DNA of 64,000 nucleotides from positions 62,001 to 126,000 of the forward strand of contig NZ_AEYF01000044.1 of the NCBI RefSeq assembly GCF_000292525.1, written 5' to 3'. This document shows positions 53,731-63,276 of the stretch, one piece after another. Position 1 is the stretch's first letter, and each line of letters opens with the position of its first letter. A program made the translations under genes and the position numbers. This stretch comes from Rhizobium sp. CCGE 510. GTDB taxonomy: Bacteria; Pseudomonadota; Alphaproteobacteria; Rhizobiales; Rhizobiaceae. Below the pieces are notes generated by a model. That model did not search any database. It worked only from the letters and a program-made list of their open reading frames with translations, and was not told the origin of the DNA.

Positions 53731-54534
53731 TCAGGCCGTCACCCTCCCCCGCACCTCGTCGGCAATCGCCGTCATCCTGTCCGCCGCTGCATGGCCGATC
53801 AGCATGAAGGCGTGCGTCGCGTTCGACCAGTAGATGACATTCATGCCCTTGCGGCTTTCCAAATCCGGTGCCTTGGCGCCTGCCTCTGATCTGACGACGC
53901 AGAGCGCCATCGGGCCGGTTTCGGGGTCGAGGTAGGCGATCTGGGCGAGCGGTTTGCCGTCATATTGCAGCAGCAAAGCGCGGCTGAAATCGATGCCCGG
54001 AAGCGAGACGGCTTCGGGGGAGAGCGATAGGCCGAGCTTTTCGTCGAGTGAGCCGAGCTGGGCGGCCTGGACGTCTCTGGCGGGAACGGGGCCGGCCAGC
54101 GTTTCCGGCGTATAGAGGGAGATATAGTCGGCGACCACGGCGCGCCATTCGCTGTTTTCGTCCCTTGCCGAAAAGCCTCTGCCGATGCCGATAAAAGCGC
54201 GGTCGATGGCGATGCCGGCAATGAGCGAGGCGGTAAGTGCGCCGAGGAAGCGGCGACGGCTGGCGAATGTGGGTGTGGAGCCGGATTTTGTGCTGTTAGC
54301 CGCGGGGATGGCGGCGAGCACCGTCTCCAGCTTCTGGCGTGGGGCTTCGGCGAGCAGCGGGGCGAAGGCCTGCTCGAAGGGCAGGCTGGCGCGCGACAGG
54401 AATTCCAGCCGCTCGGCGACGCTCTCGTCTTCCTTCACCATGGTCTCGATGCGCGCGGCCTCTTCGGCCGTCAGTTCGCCGTCGATGAAGGCGGTCAGCT
54501 CCTCGTCGGAGGGAATGATTTGCTTGGTGTTCAT
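53731..54534 (-). CDS. Anti-sigma factor, membrane-anchored
   Basis: The 267-residue product has a helical N-terminal domain (about 8-60, DEELTAFIDGELTAEEAARIE) typical of ECF anti-sigma factors, but without the zinc-binding H-x3-C-x2-C. A single hydrophobic segment after RRRFLGALTASLIAGIAI (about 92-112) anchors it in the membrane, and the remaining 150 residues are periplasmic. Its start overlaps the sigma gene by 4 bases, so both are made together. It should hold the sigma factor until a signal outside the membrane releases it. A broken copy of its tail lies at 51196-51460. Confidence 0.85.
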   Translation of the reverse strand: MNTKQIIPSDEELTAFIDGELTAEEAARIETMVKEDESVAERLEFLSRASLPFEQAFAPLLAEAPRQKLETVLAAIPAANSTKSGSTPTFASRRRFLGALTASLIAGIAIDRAFIGIGRGFSARDENSEWRAVVADYISLYTPETLAGPVPARDVQAAQLGSLDEKLGLSLSPEAVSLPGIDFSRALLLQYDGKPLAQIAYLDPETGPMALCVVRSEAGAKAPDLESRKGMNVIYWSNATHAFMLIGHAAADRMTAIADEVRGRVTA

Positions 54535-55136
54535 TGCCGTCCCCCTTCCAGGCCATCGCCGGAGAGCTTGGCGCGGGCAGCCGCCAGCCGGCTCATCACG
54601 GTTCCGATCGGAATATCCAGTATGCTTGCCACCTCGCGATAGGAAAGCCCTTCCACATAGGCGAGGAAAACCACCGTTCTCTGTGCTTCGGGCAGCGCAT
54701 TCACCCGTTTCAGCACCTGACCCGCCATCACCTGCGTTTCGGTGGCATGCGCGCCGTCGAAGGTCAGCGTCTCCCGGGCATCGACGAAACCCTGGCCCTG
54801 GCGTACCCGGCGGGAACGGATCTCGTTCAGCCAGATCGAGTGCAGGATCGAAAACAGCCAGCGATCGAGCCGGGTGCCGGCTATGAACTGATCGGCGCGC
54901 TCCAGGGCGCGAACGCAGGTCGCCTGCACCAGGTCGTCGGCGACATCACGCTGATGCGAGAGAACAAGACCATAACGCCAGAGCCTTGCCAGATTTTCCG
55001 TCAGGCCGCTCCTGATATCCGCTTCGCTGGCGATGGCCGCCTCCGCCGATCCTGCATTTTTCGAAACCGCCGGACGAACCGGCGATTCCATTCTCGCGCG
55101 ACTATAGGCAGGAAATGCGGTACGCGCGACAGACAT
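54531..55136 (-). CDS. ECF-type RNA polymerase sigma factor
   Basis: The 201-residue product has sigma region 2 (about 45-115: HQRDVADDLVQATCVRALE and RLDRWLFSILHSIWLNEIR) and region 4 (about 140-190: LPEAQRTVVFLAYVEGLSYREVA then IPIGTVMSRLAAAR), with the helix-turn-helix at the end. The N-terminal 35 residues are extra. It is translationally coupled with the anti-sigma gene downstream. Its regulon is unknown; its own promoter and the divergent TPR/PKS region are the first places to look for targets. Confidence 0.93.
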   Translation of the reverse strand: MSVARTAFPAYSRARMESPVRPAVSKNAGSAEAAIASEADIRSGLTENLARLWRYGLVLSHQRDVADDLVQATCVRALERADQFIAGTRLDRWLFSILHSIWLNEIRSRRVRQGQGFVDARETLTFDGAHATETQVMAGQVLKRVNALPEAQRTVVFLAYVEGLSYREVASILDIPIGTVMSRLAAARAKLSGDGLEGGRQ

Positions 55137-55180
55137 TCGGCTCGCCTTTCTTGGTTCCGTTTCCCGCCGGTGCCGGCCAA

Positions 55181-55717
55181 TCAGATCTTCGTCGGGTCGA
55201 TGATGGCGGCGTTCAGATCCTGATATTCCTCACAAGCGGTGCCGCAGATCGTCTTGATGGTGTTCAACTGATCCTTGGCGAGGTCGAGCTGACCCTTGAT
55301 GACATAGGCTTCGCCGAGATATTCGCGGACCTTGGCGTATTGCGGGTCCATCTTCACCGACTTGAGGTAATAGGAGATGCCCTCGTCGGTGCGGCCGAGT
55401 TTGCGGGTGGCATAACCGCGATAGTTCAGCGCCTCGGCCGTATTCTGGTCCTTGACCGTGTCGAGCATGGCAAGCGCCTCCTCATAGCGGCCGGTCTTGG
55501 CCAGCGAATAGGCGTAGTCGGTGCGGTTCTCGTCCGAAACGTTGGCGCTCTGCTGCTTGACGCATTTTTTGGTCTTCTGGTCGTAGATCTCACCCTTCTT
55601 GCAGGTCGGCATCGTGCTGCTGTCATTGCCGGCTGCCAAGACCGGGCCGGAGAAAACGGAAGCGGCAAGGCAGCCGCCGAGAATGACGGAAGCAATACGG
55701 ACTGTCATGATCGTCAT
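55181..55717 (-). CDS. Periplasmic TPR-repeat protein
   Basis: The 178-residue product has a signal peptide (to about residue 28, V-L-A-A-G), a short segment with two cysteines (TCKKGEIYDQKTKKCVK, about 38-54) and then about three tetratricopeptide repeats (about 65-150; LNYRGYATRKLGRTDEGISYY is split here as LNYRGYATRKLG and DEGISYYLK). TPR proteins are scaffolds for protein complexes. It is upstream of the sigma gene with a 44-base gap, on the same strand, and may respond to the same signal. Confidence 0.82.
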   Translation of the reverse strand: MTIMTVRIASVILGGCLAASVFSGPVLAAGNDSSTMPTCKKGEIYDQKTKKCVKQQSANVSDENRTDYAYSLAKTGRYEEALAMLDTVKDQNTAEALNYRGYATRKLGRTDEGISYYLKSVKMDPQYAKVREYLGEAYVIKGQLDLAKDQLNTIKTICGTACEEYQDLNAAIIDPTKI

Positions 55718-55886
55718 GGGAAAACTCCTCGAAAGTGACGTTGCGAGGAGAAAACACCGCTGCCCCGCGCTTTATTCGGCGGCCTCCCTATTTTCTCCAT
55801 CACGGCTTCGTGAAGCCACCGAGGCCGAATAGATCGTCGAAACCGGGTGTTCTCAGCGTTACGCCGGGAACGACAAGGAGAATTTA

Positions 55887-56939
55887 GTGACCGATACCGT
55901 AAAACTCGTCAGCCTCGCCGTCGCCGCACCCGAACATGTCATTTTCCAGAAAGAGGCGGTCGAAGCCTCCGGCCGGCTGTTTGCCGACCGTTTCGAGGAT
56001 TTCCGCCATCTTGCCCGCGTCTTCGACAGCGCCGGCATTCAAAAGCGCCATGCGGCACGTCCGCTTGCCTGGTTCGACGAGCCGCATGGCTGGCAGGACC
56101 GGATGCAGGCCTATGCGGAGGTAGCGGGCGGACTTTTCGTCGAGGCCGCCACCTCTGCCCTTCGTCAGGCAGGGCTTGATGCCGGTGATGTCGACTGTGT
56201 GGTGACTGTCTCCTCCACCGGCTTTACGACGCCGAGCCTCGATGCGCAGATGGCCCGCCGGATGGGCTTCAGAGCCGATATCGAGCGCGTGCCGGTGTTC
56301 GGGCTCGGCTGTGCTGCCGGGGTGTCGGGCTTTGCGATCGCCGCGCGGCTGGCGCGAGGCCGGCCGGGCGCCGTCGTGCTTTTCGTCTCGATCGAGCTCT
56401 GCACGCTCGCCTTCCGGCTGGACGAGCTGACGCGGCCGAATATCATCGCGACAGCGCTGTTCGGCGACGGTGCTGCCGCCTGCGTGCTCCGGTCAGGCGG
56501 AGGCGGGCTGGCGGAAGTGGAATCGACCGGCGAACACCTCTTCCCCGATACGCTCGACATCATGGGCTGGAAGATCGACGACGGTGGCTTCGGCATCGTG
56601 CTGGCGCAATCGCTGCCACCCTTCGCCGAGCGCGAGCTTGGCCCGGCGGTGACCGCCATTCTGGCGCGAAACGGGCTTAAGCCTGCAGATATCGACCGTT
56701 TCATCTGCCATCCCGGCGGAACGAAAGTGCTGGCGGCGATGGAGAGCGCGCTTTCGCTGGCGCCGGGCTCGCTCGATCACGAGCGTGCGGTGCTTGCCGA
56801 CTACGGCAACATGTCGTCGCCGACCATCCTGTTCGTGCTGGAACGGGCGATCCGTGCCGGGTTGCCGGCGCGCGCGGCGATGATTGCCATGGGGCCAGGC
56901 TTTTCGGCCAGCTGCGTGACGCTGAGGAGGACGGCATGA
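55887..56939 (+). CDS. Type III polyketide synthase (chalcone/stilbene synthase-like)
   Basis: The 350-residue product has the full catalytic triad of the family: Cys142 in VFGLGCAAGVSG, His275 in FICHPGGTKVL and Asn308 in ADYGNMSSPTILF. Such enzymes extend an acyl-CoA with malonyl-CoA and cyclise it to alkylresorcinols or alkylpyrones. The following ICMT-type gene overlaps it by 4 bases, as in two-gene phenolic-lipid operons such as srsAB of Streptomyces. The start is GTG with AAGGAG 7 bases upstream. Product identity is inferred. Confidence 0.93.
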   Translation: MTDTVKLVSLAVAAPEHVIFQKEAVEASGRLFADRFEDFRHLARVFDSAGIQKRHAARPLAWFDEPHGWQDRMQAYAEVAGGLFVEAATSALRQAGLDAGDVDCVVTVSSTGFTTPSLDAQMARRMGFRADIERVPVFGLGCAAGVSGFAIAARLARGRPGAVVLFVSIELCTLAFRLDELTRPNIIATALFGDGAAACVLRSGGGGLAEVESTGEHLFPDTLDIMGWKIDDGGFGIVLAQSLPPFAERELGPAVTAILARNGLKPADIDRFICHPGGTKVLAAMESALSLAPGSLDHERAVLADYGNMSSPTILFVLERAIRAGLPARAAMIAMGPGFSASCVTLRRTA

Positions 56940-57439
56940 TGTGGCCGTCGATCGCGCTGCTTACCTTCGTAACGGCGCAGCGGCTGGCGGAACTGGCGCT
57001 CGCCCGGCGCAACACTGCTGCCCTCATCGCCAGAGGCGCCAGAGAGGTTGCGGCGGAGCACTATCCCGTCATGGTGGCGCTGCATGCCGGCTGGATCATC
57101 GGGCTCTGGCTGCTTGCGCCAGGCAGGCCGGTCGAACCCTTCTGGTTTGCCGTGTTCATGGGGCTGCAGGCGCTGCGGCTCTGGGTGCTGGCAACGCTGA
57201 GGGGCCGCTGGACGACGCGCATTATCGTCCTGCCCGGCGCGCCGCTCGTGACATCGGGCCCCTATCGCTTCTTCCAGCATCCGAACTACGCGATCGTTGT
57301 CGGCGAGATCGCCGCCCTTCCGCTGGCCTTCGGACTGCCGTTTTACGCGATCGGCTTTTCGCTTCTCAACGCGTTGGTCCTCTATATCCGGGTGAAGGCT
57401 GAAAATGCCGCACTGAAAGACGCAATGATTTTGAAATGA
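56936..57439 (+). CDS. Isoprenylcysteine carboxyl methyltransferase (ICMT)-like membrane methyltransferase
   Basis: The 167-residue product has four to five helices and the ICMT/PEMT C-terminal motif SGPYRFFQHPNYAIVVGEI (about residues 106-124), which binds SAM at the membrane. Bacteria lack prenylated Cys substrates of the eukaryotic kind, so this subgroup modifies other lipids; beside a type III PKS it probably O-methylates an alkylresorcinol or alkylpyrone. It overlaps the PKS stop by 4 bases. Confidence 0.88.
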   Translation: MMWPSIALLTFVTAQRLAELALARRNTAALIARGAREVAAEHYPVMVALHAGWIIGLWLLAPGRPVEPFWFAVFMGLQALRLWVLATLRGRWTTRIIVLPGAPLVTSGPYRFFQHPNYAIVVGEIAALPLAFGLPFYAIGFSLLNALVLYIRVKAENAALKDAMILK

Positions 57440-57514
57440 ATGCGATTTTTCGTTTGCGCGGCGGTATCCGCACGGGCATTTTCACCTCGATAGACAAAGC
57501 GGAATGCAGGGGTA

Positions 57515-58762
57515 ATGACGAAGAACGCAATCGTGCTCGGCGCCGGCATCGTCGGGGTGTCGGCGGCCATCCATCTCCAGCGGCGCGGCCGGCAGGTGAC
57601 GCTGATCGACCGCAAGGATCCGGGCAGCGAAACCTCCTTCGGCAATGCCGGCCTGATCCAGCGCGAAGGCGTCATGCCTTACGGCTTTCCTCAGCAGCTC
57701 GGGCTTCTCATGCGTTATGCCGCAAATAACCGCATCGACGCGCATTATCACTTGCGCACGCTGCCGAGCCAGTTCGGCTTTCTCGCCCGCTACTGGTGGA
57801 ATTCCAATGCGCGGCGCCACGCGGTCATCACCCGGGCCTACGCGCCGCTGATCGAAAATTCGATTGCCGAACACAAGGACCTGATCGAGGCGGCGCAGGC
57901 CGAAACGCTGATCCGTAGAGATGGCTGGATAAAGATTTTCCGGACTGGGGCCAAGCGTGACCAGGCGTTTGCAGAGGCCGCACTGTGGCAGAATGAATTC
58001 GGGGTGGAGTATGACAGCCTGACTTCGGCCGATATCGCCCGCATGGAACCGGATATATCAGCCGATTTCGCCGGCGGCATCCGCTGGCGCGATCCTTGGT
58101 CGGTGCTCGATCCGCATGCGCTGACATCGGCCTATCGCCGCTATTTCGAAAGCCTCGGCGGCCGGTTCGTCACAGGCGACGCCGCCTCGCTCGGCCCGTT
58201 CGGTTCCGGCTGGAAGATCATGACGGGGGAAGGCGCACTCGAAGCCGACGATGCGGTTCTGGCGCTCGGCCCCTGGGCGGCGGTTGCGACACGCCGGCTC
58301 GGCTATTCCTTGCCCCTCGGCGTCAAGCGTGGCTATCACATGCATTATGCCGCCAAGGGCGATGCCGTGCTCAACAACTGGATGCTCGATGCCGAACGCG
58401 GCTATCTCATGGCGCCGATGCGGCGCGGCATCCGCCTGACGACAGGCGCGGAGTTCGCAACGCTCGATGCTCCGAAGACGCCGGTCCAGCTCGACCGGGC
58501 CGAGGCCGTGGCGCGCACGATTTTCCCGCTCGGAGAGAGGCTCGATCCCGAACCCTGGATGGGCGCCCGGCCCTGCACGCCGGATATGATGCCTGTTATC
58601 GGCAAGGCGCCGCGCCATCAGGGCCTGTGGTTCGCCTTCGGCCATGCCCATCACGGGCTGACGCTCGGGCCGGTGACCGGCCGCGTGCTTGCCGAACTCA
58701 TCACCGGCGAAACGCCGTTCATCGATATCGCCGCCTATTCGCCGCAGCGTTTCAATCCGTGA
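57515..58762 (+). CDS. FAD-dependent amino-acid dehydrogenase-like oxidoreductase (DadA-like)
   Basis: The 415-residue product has an N-terminal FAD site VLGAGIVGVSAAIHLQRRG (residues 7-25), the second acidic residue in TLIDRKDPG, and the C-terminal FAD motif GLWFAFGHAHHGLTLGP (about 368-384). The layout is that of DadA/glycine-oxidase-like enzymes, which oxidise D- or N-substituted amino acids. AGGGG precedes the ATG. It is 75 bases after the ICMT gene and its end overlaps gntK on the other strand by 11 bases. Link to the polyketide pathway is unproven. Confidence 0.87.
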   Translation: MTKNAIVLGAGIVGVSAAIHLQRRGRQVTLIDRKDPGSETSFGNAGLIQREGVMPYGFPQQLGLLMRYAANNRIDAHYHLRTLPSQFGFLARYWWNSNARRHAVITRAYAPLIENSIAEHKDLIEAAQAETLIRRDGWIKIFRTGAKRDQAFAEAALWQNEFGVEYDSLTSADIARMEPDISADFAGGIRWRDPWSVLDPHALTSAYRRYFESLGGRFVTGDAASLGPFGSGWKIMTGEGALEADDAVLALGPWAAVATRRLGYSLPLGVKRGYHMHYAAKGDAVLNNWMLDAERGYLMAPMRRGIRLTTGAEFATLDAPKTPVQLDRAEAVARTIFPLGERLDPEPWMGARPCTPDMMPVIGKAPRHQGLWFAFGHAHHGLTLGPVTGRVLAELITGETPFIDIAAYSPQRFNP

Positions 58763-59291
58763 CGCCGAGGGAGGCAAGGTCCTTCAGCGCCGTGACTGCG
58801 ATGCCGTCGATCGTGTCGTCGATATCAACGGTGACGACACCGGGCTCGCCTGTCGGCGCCTCGAGTGTCGCCAGCTGGCTTTCGAGCAGCGACACCGGCA
58901 TGAAATGGCCCTTGCGCTCGCCCATCCGTTTCGTCAGCAATTCCCTGGAGCCTTCGAGATAGACGAAGAACAGGTTGCCGCCGGCCGCAGCTCGCAGCCT
59001 GTCGCGATAGATGCGTTTCAGCGCCGAGCAGGAGACGATGATGCCCTCGCCTTTCGCAAGCGAGGCCTTCATGTCTTCGCCGATGCGGTCGAGCCAGGGC
59101 ATCCGGTCCTCATCGGTCAGCGGAATGCCCTTCGACATCTTCTCGACATTGGCGGCGGGATGCAGCGCATCGCCTTCGACGAAGGCCAGGTGCAGAGCCT
59201 CAGCGAGCTTTTCGCCGACGGAGGATTTGCCGCAGCCGCTGACCCCCATGACGATGATCGCATGCGGCTCGTTCATCTGCTCACCCTGCAT
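58752..59291 (-). CDS. gntK: Gluconokinase
   Basis: GntK phosphorylates gluconate to 6-phosphogluconate. The 179-residue product has the P-loop VMGVSGCGKSSVG (residues 13-25), FVEGDALHPAANVEKMSKGIPLTDEDR (quoted parts: GDALHPAANVEKM, GIPLTDEDR) and VSCSALKRIYRDRLR, all typical of the family. ATG at 59291 has AGGAG 6 bases upstream. It lies 28 bases after dppF on the same strand, so it may be expressed with the peptide transporter. Confidence 0.94.
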   Translation of the reverse strand: MQGEQMNEPHAIIVMGVSGCGKSSVGEKLAEALHLAFVEGDALHPAANVEKMSKGIPLTDEDRMPWLDRIGEDMKASLAKGEGIIVSCSALKRIYRDRLRAAAGGNLFFVYLEGSRELLTKRMGERKGHFMPVSLLESQLATLEAPTGEPGVVTVDIDDTIDGIAVTALKDLASLGVTD

Positions 59292-59319
59292 GCTTTCTCC
59301 TGGATATTGGCTTTGCCGC

Positions 59320-60269
<950 letters not shown>

Positions 60270-60273
<4 letters not shown>

Positions 60274-61289
60274 ACGAGATCTCCTGCAGTTTCAACGGCC
60301 ATAATGCCGGGATGGCCGAGCGGCTTGCCGTCCTTCAAAGGATAGTTGCACAGCGCCAGCCCAAGCTCCGGCCCCTGACGGACGACACCGCGATCGCATT
60401 CGACCGTGGCGTAGCCGCAGCGCGGGGCGAAAAGACAGCCTGTCGGGCGACCGTGCTGGCCGGGAACGACACCGGCGATCGAGGGAAGACGCTGGCCAAC
60501 TTCGGCGCGTTCCGGCAGGGCGGCCAGCAGGGCCGCGGTATAGGGATGGTGCGGATCGCGAAACAGCGCCTTCACCGGCTGCTCCTCGACTTTCTGCCCG
60601 GCATATTGCACCTGCACACGCTCGGCGGTTTCGGCAACGACACCCATGTCGTGGGTGATCAGCACCAGCGCCATGCCCTGCTCTTTCTGCAGGCGAACGA
60701 GCAGATCGAGGATCTGCGCCTGGATCGTCACGTCGAGCGCGGTCGTCGGCTCGTCGGCGATCAGCAGCTTCGGATTGCAGGCGAGCGCCATGGCGATCAT
60801 GACGCGCTGGCTCATACCGCCCGACATCTGATGCGGGAAGTTCGCCAGCCGGTCTTCCGGCGCCGGAATGCCGACGAGGTTCAGGAGTTCGATCGAGCGT
60901 TCGCGGCGCTCCTTGCGGTTGAGGCCCATGTGAACACGCAGGGTCTCGCCGAGCTGGAAGCCGACCGTGAAGCACGGATTGAGGCTCGACATCGGCTCCT
61001 GGAAGATCATCGCCATGTCCTTGCCGACGATCCTGCGGCGCTGGCGGCCGGAAATACCGCGCAGATCCTGGCCGTCGAACTGCATGCGGTCGGCGGTGAT
61101 CTTCGCCGTCCAGGGCAGAAGCCCCATCAGCGCCAGCATGGCGACGGATTTGCCCGAGCCGGATTCACCGACGACCGACAGGATTTCGCCCTTGTCGCAG
61201 GCAAGCGAGACGCGGTCGACAGCGCGGAAAAGACCGGAGGATGTCTGGAATTCGACGGTCAGATTTTCAATCTCGAGGAGTGGCATCAT
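60270..61289 (-). CDS. dppD: Dipeptide ABC transporter ATP-binding protein
   Basis: The 339-residue product has Walker A VGESGSGKS, signature MSGGMSQRVMIAMAL, Walker B LLIADEPTTALD, and the subfamily's C-terminal GCLFAPRCGYATVEC. It is coupled to dppC upstream and dppF downstream by 4-base overlaps. Confidence 0.94.
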
Positions 61290-62176
61290 GACCTCTTCAG
61301 CTTGGGGTCAAGCGCATCGCGCAGGCCGTCCCCCATCAGATTGATGGCGAGAACGGTGATGAGGATGGCAAGACCCGGGAAAGTTACCACCCACCAGGCG
61401 CGCGAGATGAACTCACGGGATTCGGCTAGCATGGTTCCCCATTCGGGTGTCGGCGGCTGGGCGCCCATGCCGAGAAAGCCGAGAGCGGCAGCATCGAGGA
61501 TCGCCGCCGAGAAGGCGAGCGTCGCCTGAACGATCAGCGGCCCGAGACAGTTCGGCAGGATGGTCTTGAACATCAATCGGAAGGTGCCGGCACCGGCAAC
61601 ACGCGAGGCGATGACATATTCCTTCTCGCGCTCCGATATGACCGAGGCGCGCGTCAGCCGCACGAAGTGCGGTTGGTTGACCAGGGAAATCGCGATCATC
61701 GCATTGGTAAGGCCAGGCCCGAGCACGGCGACCAGCACGAGGGCGAGCAGCAGCGACGGGAAGGCCAGGATGATATCCATCAGGCGCATGATCGCCGTAT
61801 CGACCTTGCCGCGGAAATATCCGGCGACGAGGCCGATCAGCACGCCTGAGATGACCGAAAGCGCGACGACGACCACGCCGATGAAGAGCGAGAAGCGCGC
61901 GCCGTAGATCAGTCGTGAGAGAATATCGCGGCCGACGGCATCCGTTCCGAGCGGGAACGAGATGCTGCCGCCTTCCATCCAGGATGGCACGGCCAGCAGC
62001 ACCTGGCGGTTCTGCTCGTTGGGTTCATGCGGCGCAAACAGCGGCGCGAAGACCGCGACGACCAGGATGATGGTGAAAACCACGAGGCCGATGACGGCGC
62101 CCTTGTTGCGGGAGAAATAGTGCCAGAATTCCGCGAGAGCGGATGGCTGGCCGGTTTTGACGGTGACCGTGCTCAT
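61286..62176 (-). CDS. dppC: Dipeptide ABC transporter permease
   Basis: The 296-residue product has the OppC/DppC N-terminal helix followed by FAPHEPNEQNR, LGTDAVGRDILSRLIYGARFSL and the ATPase-docking loop ASRVAGAGTFRLMFKTILPN. Six helices are predicted. It forms the channel with DppB. It starts 9 bases after dppB. Confidence 0.94.
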   Translation of the reverse strand: MSTVTVKTGQPSALAEFWHYFSRNKGAVIGLVVFTIILVVAVFAPLFAPHEPNEQNRQVLLAVPSWMEGGSISFPLGTDAVGRDILSRLIYGARFSLFIGVVVVALSVISGVLIGLVAGYFRGKVDTAIMRLMDIILAFPSLLLALVLVAVLGPGLTNAMIAISLVNQPHFVRLTRASVISEREKEYVIASRVAGAGTFRLMFKTILPNCLGPLIVQATLAFSAAILDAAALGFLGMGAQPPTPEWGTMLAESREFISRAWWVVTFPGLAILITVLAINLMGDGLRDALDPKLKRS

Positions 62177-62185
62177 GGACCGCTC

Positions 62186-63190
62186 CTAATGACGAATGCG
62201 CGGATTGATGAAGCCGTAGAGGACATCAACAATCAGATTGACCATCATGATGACGCCGGCGATCAGCAAAAGACCGCCCTGGACCACGGCATAATCGCGC
62301 TTGAAGACTGAATCGACCATCCATTTGCCGATGCCCGGCCAGGAGAAGATCGTCTCGGTGAGGATGGCGCCGGCAAGGAGAACGCCGATCTGCAGACCGA
62401 TGGTGGTGATGACGGGGATCATCGCATTGCGCAGCGCATGCACGCCGACGACGCGCAGCGGCTTCAGGCCCTTCGAACGCGCGGTGCGGACATAATCCTC
62501 ACCCAGAACCTCGAGCATCGCCGAGCGCGTCTGGCGGGCGATGACGGCAAGCGGGATGGTCGCCAGCACGATGGTCGGCAGAATGAGATAGCTAACGGCG
62601 GAAGAAAACGCCCCCTTTTGGCCGGACAGCAGGCTGTCGATCAGCATGAAGCCGGTGACCGGCTTGAAGAAATACATCAGCGAGATGCGGCCGGAAACAG
62701 GCGTCCAGCCGAGATAACCGGAGAAGAAAATGATCAGCAGCAGGCCCCACCAGAAAATCGGCATGGAATAACCGATCAGGGCAACACCCATCACGCTTTG
62801 ATCGAACCAGGTGCCTCGCTTGACGGCGGCAAAGATGCCGGCGGGCACGCCAAGACAGACGGCGAGGATGATGGCGCAGAGCGAAAGTTCCAGCGTCGCC
62901 GGAAACAGCGTCAGGAACTCGCCGAGAACGGGCCGCTTGGTGACGATCGAAGTACCGAGATCGCCATGCAGCAGTTTTCCGAGATAATCGAAATACTGCA
63001 CATACACAGGCCGGTCGAAGCCGAGATCATGCATGATCTGGGCATGACGCTCCGGCGCCATGACGCGTTCACCCGACAGAAGCATGACGGGATCGCCGGG
63101 AAGCATGCGGATGAAGGAGAAGGCAATCAGGGAAACGCCGAGGAATGTCGGGATCAGCACCGCAAAGCGGCCGATGAAAAAACGCAACAT
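62186..63190 (-). CDS. dppB: Dipeptide ABC transporter permease
   Basis: The 334-residue product has the DppB/OppB signature: LLRFFIGRF-like start (MLRFFIGRFAVLIPTFLGVS), GDPVMLLSG, a large periplasmic loop, and YVRTARSKGLKPLRVVGVHA, the ATPase-docking loop. The C-terminal GFINPRIRH is typical. It lies 86 bases after the binding-protein gene. Confidence 0.94.
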   Translation of the reverse strand: MLRFFIGRFAVLIPTFLGVSLIAFSFIRMLPGDPVMLLSGERVMAPERHAQIMHDLGFDRPVYVQYFDYLGKLLHGDLGTSIVTKRPVLGEFLTLFPATLELSLCAIILAVCLGVPAGIFAAVKRGTWFDQSVMGVALIGYSMPIFWWGLLLIIFFSGYLGWTPVSGRISLMYFFKPVTGFMLIDSLLSGQKGAFSSAVSYLILPTIVLATIPLAVIARQTRSAMLEVLGEDYVRTARSKGLKPLRVVGVHALRNAMIPVITTIGLQIGVLLAGAILTETIFSWPGIGKWMVDSVFKRDYAVVQGGLLLIAGVIMMVNLIVDVLYGFINPRIRH

Positions 63191-63276
63191 GGCAGATGTC
63201 CAATAGTTTCCGGCGGTCAGGAGCTCCTGACCGCCGGCTGCGCCCAGCTCTGCCGGGCATTCTTACATTATTCTGG

